Shown here in pieces: positions 8,789 to 17,329 of a stretch of DNA of 64,000 bases. The notes beneath the pieces are model-generated. The model made no database searches and was not told the origin of the DNA. It saw only the letters and a list, made by a program, of their open reading frames with translations. Position 1 is the first letter of the stretch, and the number at the start of each line of letters is the position of its first letter. Source of the stretch: Rhizobium giardinii bv. giardinii H152 (GTDB taxonomy: Bacteria; Pseudomonadota; Alphaproteobacteria; Rhizobiales; Rhizobiaceae); the NCBI RefSeq assembly GCF_000379605.1, contig NZ_KB902746.1, positions 83,412 through 147,411 on the forward strand. Reading direction: 5' to 3'. The translations under genes were made by a program, and so were the position numbers.

Positions 8789-9097
8789 ATGACCAATGAA
8801 CTCTATGCTGACGGCATCAGCGAAATCACCGTCACCGGGACGATTGTCCGGATCGACCTGATGTCCCTGTCCGCCACGGAACGCGACGCAAACAACAATC
8901 CGAAACCAGTGTTTCGCCAACGGATCATCATGCCGGTCGACGCCTTCGCGAACGCCGTGGACCTGATGCAGAAAGCGCTTGGCGGCCTGGTGGAAGCCGG
9001 CGCGGTACGCAGGATTGGCGATATCCAGCAACTTCCTGCAGTCGACACCGCATCACAACCGCAGACCTCTGCGAACGCATCGCCGAATTTCAATTAA
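8789..9097 (+). CDS. Small conserved-looking protein before the type I exporter
   Basis: The 102-residue acidic protein begins after a good ribosome site (AGGGGAG, ATG at 8789). The first 80 residues read as a compact beta-strand/helix domain (ISEITVTGTIVRIDLMSL, then RQRIIMPVDAFANAVDLMQK). The tail is rich in Gln, Ser, Ala and Asn. No signal peptide or membrane span is seen and no family is recognised. It lies 32 bases before the exporter gene and 33 bases after the GTPase gene, so one operon is likely. It could be a small exported substrate or a cytoplasmic partner of the exporter. Confidence 0.7.
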   Translation: MTNELYADGISEITVTGTIVRIDLMSLSATERDANNNPKPVFRQRIIMPVDAFANAVDLMQKALGGLVEAGAVRRIGDIQQLPAVDTASQPQTSANASPNFN

Positions 9098-9128
9098 GCG
9101 GAAACGCAGCTATCCCTGGGGCCGGGCC

Positions 9129-11273
9129 ATGAGCACATTTCCGCACACCAACCTGCAATGCCTGGTTCTGGTCGGGCGCCATCATGGCATCGATCTTTCC
9201 CCCGAAAGGTTGCTGCATGACTATGCCCTAGGAGACCAGCCCGTCCCCACCCGGAAACTCCTTCGGATCGCGAAGGATGCCGGGCTACGCGCCCGCAGCC
9301 TGCGGCTTACATGGCGGACGCTGTTCAAATTGGGCAACGCCTTTCCGGTGCTGGCCGAACTCGAAAACGGAAACTGGGTGGTCATTGCCGGCGTCGCCGG
9401 CAGCGACGGCAATGAGATGATCCGGGTCCTTGACCCTCTTGCGGAACGCCCGGAATTCCTCCTTCTCGACGAGCAGCAATTTTCCAGACAATGGCGCGGG
9501 TCGGCCGTGCTCGTGAAGCGGAACTATCGCCTTTCAGATGATGACCAGCCCTTCGGTTTTCGTTGGTTCCTGCCGGAAATCGTCCGCCAGCGCAGCCTAT
9601 TCCGCGACGTCGGATTGGCCGCTTTCATCCTCTACGGACTTGGCCTTGCCACACCGATTTTCTTTCAGCTGATCATCGACAAGGTGCTCGTCCATCAGAG
9701 TTATGCGACACTGACGGTCCTCACCATCGGCGTTGCGGTCGCGCTGATCTTCGATGCCGCCTTCACCTTCCTGCGGCGATATCTGCTGCTTTACGCCACC
9801 AACAGGATCGACATCCGGGTCGCAACGCGCACATTCGGTCACCTCCTCAATCTGCCGATCGCTCTTTTCGAGCAGGCGTCCGCCGGCGTTCTCGTAAAGC
9901 ACATGCAACAGACGGGCCGTATCCGCGAGTTCCTGACGGGTCGGCTTTTCCTGACGCTGCTCGACGGGCTTTCCCTGCTCGTCTTCGTGCCGATCCTGGT
10001 TCTTTACAGTGTGAAGCTCACTTTCGTGGTACTGGGATTTGCGGCGCTCGTCGGTCTCGTCGTCATGATGTTGGTTGGTCCGTTCCAGCGGCGGCTTCAA
10101 GCCCTTTATCGTGCCGAGGGCGAACGCCAAGCCCTGCTCGTGGAAACCGTTCACGGCATGCGCACCGTCAAATCTCTCGCGCTCGAGCCACGCCAGCGGC
10201 GGGTGTGGGACGATTGTTCTGCACAATCAATTTCCGTGCGTTTTCGTGTCGAGAAGATTTCGACCATCGCGCAGTCGATCATCGGACTTCTTGAAAAGCT
10301 GATGAGCGTCGCCATTATCGGTCTGGGAGCCCTCGACGTGTTCAGCGGCGCCATGACGATCGGCGCGCTCGTGGCGTTCAACATGCTGGCCGGCAGGGTT
10401 TCGGGCCCGCTCGTCCAGATCGTGACCATGGTGCACGAATATCAGGAAGTGGCACTTTCCGTTCGCATGCTCGGTGAGATCATGAACCAGCGCCCCGAGC
10501 AGTTCGGTCGGGGACGCGGTATAAGACCAGAGCTGCATGGCCGTATCGATTTCGACAAGGTTACCTTCCGCTACGGACCGGATGGTGCGCCCGCGCTCGA
10601 CGATGTTTCCTTCACGGTTCCCGCCGGCACCGTGTTCGGCATTGTCGGCAAGAGCGGATCGGGCAAGACCACCATTACCCGGTTGATCCAGGGGCTCTAC
10701 CAGAACCAGCAGGGGATCGTTCGCATCGATGGCTATGACAGTCGCGAGGTCGACCTTGTCCATCTTCGCACCAGCATCGGCGTGGTCCTTCAGGACAACT
10801 TCCTGTTCCGGGGCACTGTTCGCGACAACATCGCTGCGGCAAAGCCCGATGCGAGCATCGAGGAAGTTGTGGCGGCAGCGCGCACTGCCGGCGCCGAGGA
10901 ATTCATCGAGCGGCTGCCGCGCGGCTTCGAATCCATGCTGGAGGAGAACGCGGCCAATCTCTCCGGCGGCCAGAAGCAGCGCCTCGCGATTGCCCGCGCG
11001 CTGATCACCAATCCCAAGCTTCTCATTCTCGACGAGGCGACCAGCGCGCTCGATCCGGACAGCGAAGCGATCCTGAGGCAAAACCTGAGCAAGATCGCCA
11101 AGGGACGCACCGTGATCATCGTTTCCCATCGTCTGACCACGCTGGTCGATGCCGACGCTATCCTGGTCGTGGAACGCGGCAAGATCGCAGATATCGGCCG
11201 TCACGATCAGCTTGTCTCGCGTTGCATGACGTACCGCCATCTGTGGTCGCAACAAACGAGGCAGGTCGCATGA
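9129..11273 (+). CDS. Type I secretion ABC transporter (HlyB-like)
   Basis: The 714-residue protein is the inner-membrane ATPase of a type I secretion system. Residues 1-130 form a C39-like peptidase domain that lacks the catalytic Cys (NLQCLVLVGRHHGIDL), as in HlyB, where it binds rather than cleaves substrate. About 150-440 is the six-helix ABC exporter domain. The nucleotide-binding domain has IVGKSGSGKTT (Walker A), LSGGQKQRLAIARAL, LLILDEATSALD (Walker B) and IIVSHRLTTL (H-loop). The ATG at 9129 is chosen because the peptidase-like domain starts there. Its stop overlaps the adaptor gene by four bases (ATGA). Confidence 0.92.
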   Translation: MSTFPHTNLQCLVLVGRHHGIDLSPERLLHDYALGDQPVPTRKLLRIAKDAGLRARSLRLTWRTLFKLGNAFPVLAELENGNWVVIAGVAGSDGNEMIRVLDPLAERPEFLLLDEQQFSRQWRGSAVLVKRNYRLSDDDQPFGFRWFLPEIVRQRSLFRDVGLAAFILYGLGLATPIFFQLIIDKVLVHQSYATLTVLTIGVAVALIFDAAFTFLRRYLLLYATNRIDIRVATRTFGHLLNLPIALFEQASAGVLVKHMQQTGRIREFLTGRLFLTLLDGLSLLVFVPILVLYSVKLTFVVLGFAALVGLVVMMLVGPFQRRLQALYRAEGERQALLVETVHGMRTVKSLALEPRQRRVWDDCSAQSISVRFRVEKISTIAQSIIGLLEKLMSVAIIGLGALDVFSGAMTIGALVAFNMLAGRVSGPLVQIVTMVHEYQEVALSVRMLGEIMNQRPEQFGRGRGIRPELHGRIDFDKVTFRYGPDGAPALDDVSFTVPAGTVFGIVGKSGSGKTTITRLIQGLYQNQQGIVRIDGYDSREVDLVHLRTSIGVVLQDNFLFRGTVRDNIAAAKPDASIEEVVAAARTAGAEEFIERLPRGFESMLEENAANLSGGQKQRLAIARALITNPKLLILDEATSALDPDSEAILRQNLSKIAKGRTVIIVSHRLTTLVDADAILVVERGKIADIGRHDQLVSRCMTYRHLWSQQTRQVA

Positions 11274-12676
11274 ACAAGCGCGCGAAGAAGTCCCAGGAGA
11301 ACCTCCCCGTTCCCGTAGCGCCCAAGACAGGGCTGGTGGTGCAACGCGCATTGCCGCCCGTTATCGCCGAATTTCAGTCCGACGCAGTCGAACTGGAGGA
11401 ACGCGTACCGCCAAGAATTGCGCGAATGACCCTTTATGGGGTGACGGCCCTGATCGGCACGGCGATTTTCTGGGCCTGCGTTTCCAAGATCGACGAAGTT
11501 GTCGTCGCGCCCGGCAAGCTGATCACGACCCAGCCGACCATCGTCGTCCAGCCGCTGGAAACCTCGATCATCCGCTCGATCGATGTGGCGATCGGCCAAG
11601 AGGTTCGTGCCGGGCAGACGCTCGCCAAGCTCGATGCAACGTTCAGCCAGTCGGACGTCGATCAACAAAGGACGAAATTCGCGGCACTCGACGCACAGGT
11701 TCGGCGGATCGAGGCAGAGCTTGCCGGTACCGATTATGCCAAGCAGGCAGGCAATTCCGCTGACGAAATGCTGCAGGTACGGCTCTTCGAACAACGCCGC
11801 GCCTTCTACGTCGCCCAGCTTCAGAATTTCGATCAGCAGATCGCCGGTCAGGCAGCGGCGATCTCATCCGGCAGGGATCAGGAAGCCGTGCTTGCCACCC
11901 GGCGTGAAAACCTGATCCGGATCGAAAGCGCGCGCGAGACGCTCTACCACAACGACACCGGCTCGCTGGTCGCCTTTCTTGGGTCGCGCGATGCCCGCCT
12001 CGACGTCGATTCAGACATCTCGGCCCTGCACGGCAAGTCGGCCGAGGCCAAACATTCCCTCGCGAAACTGACGGCCGATCGACAGGCCTTCATCGAGGAC
12101 TTCCGGCGCGCGTCGATGGAACAACTCGTCGAGTTGCGCAACCAGCGCGACACGATCGGCGAAGAGCTGAAAAAGATGGAGCTGCGCCGCAATATGATCA
12201 CGCTGACCGCGCCTGCCGACGCGGTCGTCCTCAATCTCGCGGAACGTTCCATAGGGTCTGTCGTGCGCGAAGCGGAGCCTATCGTCACACTGGTTCCGCT
12301 CAACGTGCCCCTCGAGGCCGAGGTCTCGATCAGTTCGCGTGATATCGGACGCGTCGCGGTCGACAAGGAGGCTCGGGTCAAGTTCGACGCCTTTCCGTTC
12401 CAGAAGTTCGGTACCGCCTCGGGCACGATCAGGACCATCAGCCGCGACGCCTTTACACCATCTGAGGAGGACGCGGCCGCTGGTCAACGGCCGGAGCCGT
12501 TCTTCAAGGCGCGCGTTCTTCTGACCGATACGAAACTTCGTGTCTCCGGCGAGCCGGTCAGGCTTCTGCCAGGCATGACGGTGTCCACGGAGATCAAGGT
12601 TGGCCGCCGGACAGTGATCTCCTACTTCCTCTATCCTGTGCTGCGCGGGCTCGACAGCGCCATCCGCGAACCGTGA
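11270..12676 (+). CDS. Type I secretion membrane-fusion protein (HlyD-like)
   Basis: The 468-residue adaptor has a short cytoplasmic N-terminus, one membrane span (MTLYGVTALIGTAIFWACV, about 60-80), then a periplasmic lipoyl/barrel-sandwich half (VVQPLETSIIRSIDVAIGQE), a long coiled-coil hairpin (about 130-310), and the second lipoyl half with LTAPADAVVLNLAERSIGSV. The end, KVGRRTVISYFLYPVLRGLD, is the usual HlyD C-terminal signature. It links the upstream ABC exporter to an outer-membrane TolC-type channel, which is not encoded here. The start overlaps the exporter stop. Confidence 0.92.
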   Translation: MNKRAKKSQENLPVPVAPKTGLVVQRALPPVIAEFQSDAVELEERVPPRIARMTLYGVTALIGTAIFWACVSKIDEVVVAPGKLITTQPTIVVQPLETSIIRSIDVAIGQEVRAGQTLAKLDATFSQSDVDQQRTKFAALDAQVRRIEAELAGTDYAKQAGNSADEMLQVRLFEQRRAFYVAQLQNFDQQIAGQAAAISSGRDQEAVLATRRENLIRIESARETLYHNDTGSLVAFLGSRDARLDVDSDISALHGKSAEAKHSLAKLTADRQAFIEDFRRASMEQLVELRNQRDTIGEELKKMELRRNMITLTAPADAVVLNLAERSIGSVVREAEPIVTLVPLNVPLEAEVSISSRDIGRVAVDKEARVKFDAFPFQKFGTASGTIRTISRDAFTPSEEDAAAGQRPEPFFKARVLLTDTKLRVSGEPVRLLPGMTVSTEIKVGRRTVISYFLYPVLRGLDSAIREP

Positions 12677-12684
12677 CGATCATC

Positions 12685-12873
12685 ATGTCTGATAACCGCA
12701 CCTGGACCATGGCTGCAGGAGACCACCGGGCCAGTCAGGACGCGCAAGTCCGCACGCAACCCCGCCCCCAACCCATCCGCTGGCGTAGCGCCGGTCTCGT
12801 CGAAGATTATCGGGGCTTGGCACGCCCAGGTAGTATAATCCTAAGCCTAAAGGACGAAGTGACATACGAATGA
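12685..12873 (+). CDS. Doubtful small ORF after the HlyD gene
   Basis: A 62-codon frame begins 9 bases after the adaptor stop (ATG 12685; GTG at 12673 overlaps the stop). The product is hydrophilic with many Gln, Arg and Pro and matches nothing I know. There is no good ribosome site. A TATAAT at 12834-12839 inside it could instead be part of a promoter for the Hint-domain gene. Confidence 0.22.
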   Translation: MSDNRTWTMAAGDHRASQDAQVRTQPRPQPIRWRSAGLVEDYRGLARPGSIILSLKDEVTYE

Positions 12874-12954
12874 ACCAATTTTCATAGCCGGCAATTCAAG
12901 GCAGCATGGCGTACGAAATCTGCACAAACCAGCCATTCGAGAACGGAGAGAAAT

Positions 12955-13788
12955 ATGTCGTCAAACGAAGAGAGACACCCCCAGCTCAACCGCGCACGGC
13001 GTCATTTCCTGGGTCTGGCAGCTGCATCAGGCGCCCGAATTTCCGCGGTGGGCAGCTTCGCGGCGGCAGTGTTTTCATCTTCGGGCGCGCAGGCCAAGGG
13101 AAGGAAGTGGTGGAAGAAAGACACCAAACCGGGCGGAGGCACGATGTGCTTCCTGCGGGGCACCGCCATCATGACCCCCACAGGCGAAGTCTGCGTTGAA
13201 GATCTTCAAATCGGCGATCGCGTGAAAACGGTGCGCGGCGAAGCCCTGGCCGTCAAATGGATCGGTCGGCATGTCTACAAGAAGACCGGCCCATCCTGGA
13301 ACGAGGGGGTCATCCCGATCCGCATCTCGCAGCACGCGCTTGACCATCAGACGCCTCACCGGGATCTCTATCTCTCGCCGGGCCACGCCCTTTTCATGGG
13401 CGGCGTGCTCGTCAGGGCAAAGGATCTCGTCAACGGGCTATCCATTGCTCCCGCTCTTACCGACCGGGACATGTTTGAATATTTCCACGTCGTGCTCGAC
13501 ACTCACGAAGTGATCCTGGCCGAGGGTGTTCCGGCCGAGACGTTCCTTGTGGAGACGCACAACTACGAGGAGTTCACGAACTTCGTTGAATACGCGCGCC
13601 TCTATCCTGCCGGTAAAGGCCAAGTCATGAAGCCTTTCGCACCGATCGTGGGCCGCGATTCCGGCCGAGAACACCTGAAGGCGCTCCTGCCCCAGGGGGT
13701 ACGTCGTGCCTTTCAGATGCGTGAACTCGTTGAGAACATCCACGAAAGACTTGCGGCACGCGCCGTGCAACTCATGCGCCACAGTTGA
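12955..13788 (+). CDS. Tat-exported Hint-domain protein
   Basis: The 277-residue protein opens with a twin-arginine type signal (ARRHFLGLAAASG, then a hydrophobic stretch and a likely cleavage after AQA near residue 47). The mature part starts with a Hint_2 domain: Cys65 in MCFLRGTAIMTPTG, VEDLQIGDRVKTV, LYLSPGHALFMGG, and the final THNYEEF. Such hedgehog/intein-like domains can cleave or splice proteins and are frequent in alphaproteobacterial secreted proteins. The candidate nucleophile Cys65 and the late His-Asn pair are both present. The ATG at 12955 has GGAGAG upstream. A bidirectional terminator follows. The target of any self-processing is unknown. Confidence 0.82.
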   Translation: MSSNEERHPQLNRARRHFLGLAAASGARISAVGSFAAAVFSSSGAQAKGRKWWKKDTKPGGGTMCFLRGTAIMTPTGEVCVEDLQIGDRVKTVRGEALAVKWIGRHVYKKTGPSWNEGVIPIRISQHALDHQTPHRDLYLSPGHALFMGGVLVRAKDLVNGLSIAPALTDRDMFEYFHVVLDTHEVILAEGVPAETFLVETHNYEEFTNFVEYARLYPAGKGQVMKPFAPIVGRDSGREHLKALLPQGVRRAFQMRELVENIHERLAARAVQLMRHS

Positions 13789-13831
13789 CGACGTGACCCG
13801 CAATTGGCTGGCGCGCCCGGTGACCAGGATC

Positions 13832-13868
13832 AAATGAAACGGCTCGCCGATGGCGAGCCGTTTCATTT
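13832..13868. terminator. Bidirectional terminator between Hint gene and dctA
   Basis: A perfect 17-bp stem (AAATGAAACGGCTCGCC and its complement) closes a 3-base loop. It has an A-rich left arm and a T-rich right arm, so it can work in both directions. It lies between two convergent genes. Confidence 0.88.
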
Positions 13869-13893
13869 CCAAAAACACGGAACAGACGCTTAA

Positions 13894-15225
13894 TTACTCG
13901 GCAGGTTGAAGTCCGGTTGCCGACAGGCCGTCAACGACCTTTCCATCGAGCGCTCGGGCAAGCTGGTCGGTGTCAAGCTCATTCTCCCAGCGTGCAACGA
14001 CGATGGTGGCGACTGCGTTGCCCACGAGATTGGTCAGGGCCCGGCATTCGGACATGAACCGGTCGATGCCAAGGATGAGCGCCATGCCGGCAACCGGTAC
14101 CGAAGGCACGACCGAAAGCGTGGCGGCGAGCGTGATGAAGCCGGCGCCGGTGATGCCTGCCGCACCCTTGGAGCTCAACATCGCAACAAGCAGCAGCAGG
14201 ATCTGGTCACCCCAGGAGAGATGGATGTCCGTGGCCTGAGCGATGAACAGTGCGGCCAGCGTCATGTAGATGTTCGTGCCGTCGAGGTTGAAGGAATAGC
14301 CGGTCGGAATGACGAGGCCAACGACCGAGCGCTTGCACCCGGCCTTTTCCATCTTGTTCATCAGTCCCGGCAGGGCCGCTTCCGACGAGGATGTGCCAAG
14401 GACCAGGAGCAGTTCTTCCTTGATATAGCGCAGCAGTGCCAGAATCGAGAAGCCGTTGTAGCGAGCCACAGCGCCGAGCACAACGAGCACGAAGAGCAAC
14501 GAGGTAACATAGAAGGTACCGATCAGCATGGCGAGGTTGGCGATCGAGCCGACGCCATATTTGCCGATTGTAAACGCCATGGCACCAAAGGCACCGATCG
14601 GGGCGGCCTTCATCAGGATGGCGACGAGCTTGAAGATCGGCGCCGTCAACGCGTTGAGGAAATTGATGACCGGTTCACCCTTCTCCCCGACCATTGCGAG
14701 CGCAATGCCGAACAGCACGGAGAAGAACAGAACCTGCAGGATGTCTCCATCTGCAAAGGCACCGACAATCGTCGTCGGGATGATGTTGGTCAGGAACCCC
14801 GTAATGCTTTGCTCATGCGCCTTCTCGGTGTAAGTGGCGACAGCCGTCGGATCGAGCGAGGCTGGATCGATGTGCATGCCGGCACCGGGCTGGACCACGT
14901 TGGCGACGGCAAGGCCAATAACCAGGGCGAGCGTCGAAAAGGTCAGGAAATACACCATGGCCTTGCCCGCGACGCGGCCGACCTTCTGCAGGTCGCTCAT
15001 GCCGGCAATGCCGGTTGCAACCGTCAGGAAAATGACCGGCGCGATAATCATCTTGACCAGTTTGATGAATGCGTCGCCCAAGGGCTTCAGCTGTGTGCCG
15101 AGCTCCGGGTAGAAGTGACCAAGGAGGATACCCGCAGCGATCGCCGCGAGAACCTGGACGTAGAGATGCTTGTAGAAAGGCGTCTTGATCGGGGGCCGCT
15201 CGGCGGCATCGAATGCTGCAATCAT
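13894..15225 (-). CDS. dctA: C4-dicarboxylate transport protein DctA
   Basis: The 443-residue inner-membrane carrier takes up succinate, fumarate and malate with cations; in rhizobia it is the main dicarboxylate supply for nitrogen-fixing bacteroids. It has the DAACS family pattern: N-terminal YVQVLAAIAAGILLGHFYP, the Ser-rich reentrant loop LGTSSSEAALPGLM, the cation-site segment YSFNLDGTNIYMT, and ITGAGFITLAATL. The start at 15225 has AGGAGG 6 bases away. It is divergent from dctBD, and its upstream region holds a sigma-54 promoter and a DctD-type upstream site, so control by DctB/DctD and RpoN is expected. Confidence 0.96.
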   Translation of the reverse strand: MIAAFDAAERPPIKTPFYKHLYVQVLAAIAAGILLGHFYPELGTQLKPLGDAFIKLVKMIIAPVIFLTVATGIAGMSDLQKVGRVAGKAMVYFLTFSTLALVIGLAVANVVQPGAGMHIDPASLDPTAVATYTEKAHEQSITGFLTNIIPTTIVGAFADGDILQVLFFSVLFGIALAMVGEKGEPVINFLNALTAPIFKLVAILMKAAPIGAFGAMAFTIGKYGVGSIANLAMLIGTFYVTSLLFVLVVLGAVARYNGFSILALLRYIKEELLLVLGTSSSEAALPGLMNKMEKAGCKRSVVGLVIPTGYSFNLDGTNIYMTLAALFIAQATDIHLSWGDQILLLLVAMLSSKGAAGITGAGFITLAATLSVVPSVPVAGMALILGIDRFMSECRALTNLVGNAVATIVVARWENELDTDQLARALDGKVVDGLSATGLQPAE

Positions 15226-15321
15226 GATTTCCTCCTTCTGACCCGCCCGGAACGGTGGTTCCGGCCTCCCGGGCCATGAGCTTCAATTCCAACGGTCGGG
15301 CCGCTGTTGAGGAAATGCTTC

Positions 15322-15336
15322 GCAAGCACCGTGCCA
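15322..15336 (-). promoter_or_regulatory. Sigma-54 (RpoN) promoter of dctA
   Basis: On the minus strand TGGCAC, 5 bases, then TTGC gives a perfect -24/-12 element. It lies about 100 bases ahead of the dctA start and predicts transcription beginning near 15310. Confidence 0.9.
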
Positions 15337-15407
15337 GTTTTTGAGATTTCCGTAACCAATTGAAAAGCCGCCGGGAAATTTATCTTCGGCTACGATTGGC
15401 GCATTAT

Positions 15408-15429
15408 TTCGTGTGGCAATCCGCACGAA
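15408..15429. promoter_or_regulatory. Candidate DctD activator site
   Basis: The sequence TTCGTG T GG CAAT CC G CACGAA is a 22-base near-perfect palindrome about 100-120 bases upstream of the predicted dctA transcription start, the distance expected for an enhancer-type site. It is also just upstream of dctB. Confidence 0.65.
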
Positions 15430-15453
15430 GCTTGTTGATCGCTATGCGAAAAT

Positions 15454-17328
15454 ATGCACAACTTCGCCATGACTGTTCTGGGACTTCAATGGTGGGCGCC
15501 CTCCGCCCCGTTGCAAGCACGCATCCGCCGCGCGTGGCTTATCTATGCCGGCCTGGCCTTGCTGGTGATCGCTGCCGGACTATGGGGAAGCGGCGAAATC
15601 GGGCGGCAACGCGCGGAAGTCGCGCTGGAAACGCAGGCTCGCAACGATGCCACCTTGAATGCGGCGCTGCTGCGCACGGTTCTGGAAAAATACCGAGCGC
15701 TTCCCTTTGTACTTTCGCAAGATAGTGCGCTTGCCACGGCGCTGGCGGGAAACGACCCCGGTACGCTCGACCGGCTCGATCGCAAGCTGGAAATGCTCGC
15801 CACGGGCACGAAGGCTGCTGTCATCTATGTCATCGGGAAGGATGGTACAGCACTCGCGGCCAGCAATTGGCGCGAACCGACAAGCTTCGTCGGCAATGAC
15901 TATCGCTTCCGGGAGTATTTCCAGCGAGCGCTGGCCAAGGGGCAGGCCGAACACTTCGCGCTCGGCAGTGTCAGCAAGAAGCCGGGGCTCTATGTTTCGC
16001 AGCGTATCGACGGCAGTAGCGGCCCGCTTGGCGTTGTCGTGGTCAAGGTCGAATTCGATGATGTCGAGGCAGACTGGAACGCCTCCGGAAAGCCATCCTA
16101 TGTGGTTGACGAACGCGGCATCGTCCTTGTTACCAGCATTCCGTCCTGGCGCTTCATGACCATCGGCGAAATCCCACCCGATCGCCTGTTCAGCATACGC
16201 GAAAGCCTTCAGTTCGGTGATGCCCCGTTGCGGCCACTACCGTTCCATGTCGTCGGAACCCTTGGGGCCGGACTTGATCTGGCCCGGATCGTCATGCCGG
16301 GCGATGCCGGCGAGACGGAGTTTCTGAACGTGCAGGTGCCCGTGCCGACCACGGCATGGCAATTGCAGCATCTGGTGTCACTGACGGCGCCGATGGATGC
16401 CAGCGTGCGCGAAGCGCGCCTATTGACGCTGCTCGTACTGTTGCCGCTTCTGGCAGCAGGCGCTTTCCTGCTGCGCCGCCGCCATTCCCTCGCCTTGCGG
16501 ATCTTCCGCGAACAGCATGCGCGAGAGGAACTGGAACGTCGCGTGACCGAGCGAACGCTGGATCTGAGCCAGGCGCGCGACCGGCTGCAGGCGGAAATCA
16601 CCGATCACAGAAACACCGAACAGAAGCTGCAGGCGGTGCAGCATGATCTGGTGCAGGCCAATCGGCTGGCCATCCTCGGCCAGGTCGCGGCGGGCGTCGC
16701 CCACGAAATTAACCAGCCGGTCGCCACCATTCGGGCCTATGCCGACAATGCGCGAGTGTTCCTCAACCGCGGGCAAACGGCGCCCGCTGGCGAGAACCTG
16801 TTGCGTATTGCCGCGCTGACGGAGCGGATCGGTTCGATCACCGAAGAGTTGAAGGCATTTGCTCGCAAGGGCCGCAGCGCCCCCGAACCCACCGCGGTGA
16901 TCGATATCATCGAAGGTGCAGTGATGTTGCTGCGCAGTCGGTTTGCCGGACGCATGGATACGCTGGACCTCCGCCTGCCGGCGGTCGGCACCATGGTGAT
17001 GGGAAACCGCATCCGGCTGGAGCAAGTGCTGATCAACCTGCTGCAGAATGCACTGGAGGCGGTGGCGCCGAAAGGCGAGCAGGGGCGCGTCGAGATTCGC
17101 GTCGAGAGTGGCGAGGACACCGTAATGTTGACTGTCGCGGACAATGGACCGGGCATATCGCCGAAGATTCGTGAGGGTCTGTTCACACCATTCAATACTT
17201 CCAAGGAAAGCGGCCTCGGACTGGGGCTGGTCATATCCAAAGACATCGTTGCCGATTACGGCGGCCGGATGGAGGTATCCAGCGATGGCAGCGGAACCCA
17301 ATTTACCGTTTTTCTGAAGAGAGCATGA
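15454..17328 (+). CDS. dctB: C4-dicarboxylate sensor histidine kinase DctB
   Basis: The 624-residue membrane kinase senses periplasmic C4-dicarboxylates and phosphorylates DctD. It has a first membrane helix (AWLIYAGLALLVIAAGLW), a periplasmic double-PAS-like sensor of about 280 residues (NDYRFREYFQRALA, KPGLYVSQ), a second helix (LLTLLVLLPLLAAGAFLL), a coiled linker, then HisKA with His417 in GVAHEINQPVATIRAYADNA and a HATPase domain ending GLGLGLVISKDIV. An alternative start is ATG 15469. dctD follows after one base. Confidence 0.95.
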   Translation: MHNFAMTVLGLQWWAPSAPLQARIRRAWLIYAGLALLVIAAGLWGSGEIGRQRAEVALETQARNDATLNAALLRTVLEKYRALPFVLSQDSALATALAGNDPGTLDRLDRKLEMLATGTKAAVIYVIGKDGTALAASNWREPTSFVGNDYRFREYFQRALAKGQAEHFALGSVSKKPGLYVSQRIDGSSGPLGVVVVKVEFDDVEADWNASGKPSYVVDERGIVLVTSIPSWRFMTIGEIPPDRLFSIRESLQFGDAPLRPLPFHVVGTLGAGLDLARIVMPGDAGETEFLNVQVPVPTTAWQLQHLVSLTAPMDASVREARLLTLLVLLPLLAAGAFLLRRRHSLALRIFREQHAREELERRVTERTLDLSQARDRLQAEITDHRNTEQKLQAVQHDLVQANRLAILGQVAAGVAHEINQPVATIRAYADNARVFLNRGQTAPAGENLLRIAALTERIGSITEELKAFARKGRSAPEPTAVIDIIEGAVMLLRSRFAGRMDTLDLRLPAVGTMVMGNRIRLEQVLINLLQNALEAVAPKGEQGRVEIRVESGEDTVMLTVADNGPGISPKIREGLFTPFNTSKESGLGLGLVISKDIVADYGGRMEVSSDGSGTQFTVFLKRA

Positions 17329-17329
17329 G

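Noticed and set aside
10227..11351. A 374-codon minus-strand frame over the HlyB and HlyD genes
   Set aside because: Antisense shadow of two well-supported secretion genes.
12812..12839. TTGGCA and TATAAT considered as a sigma-70 promoter for the Hint gene
   Set aside because: The spacing between the two boxes is only about 11 bases, too short; only the TATAAT itself is mentioned.
13906..15279. A 457-codon plus-strand frame across dctA
   Set aside because: It lies wholly opposite dctA, which has full family motifs; the frame is a shadow with repetitive charged composition.
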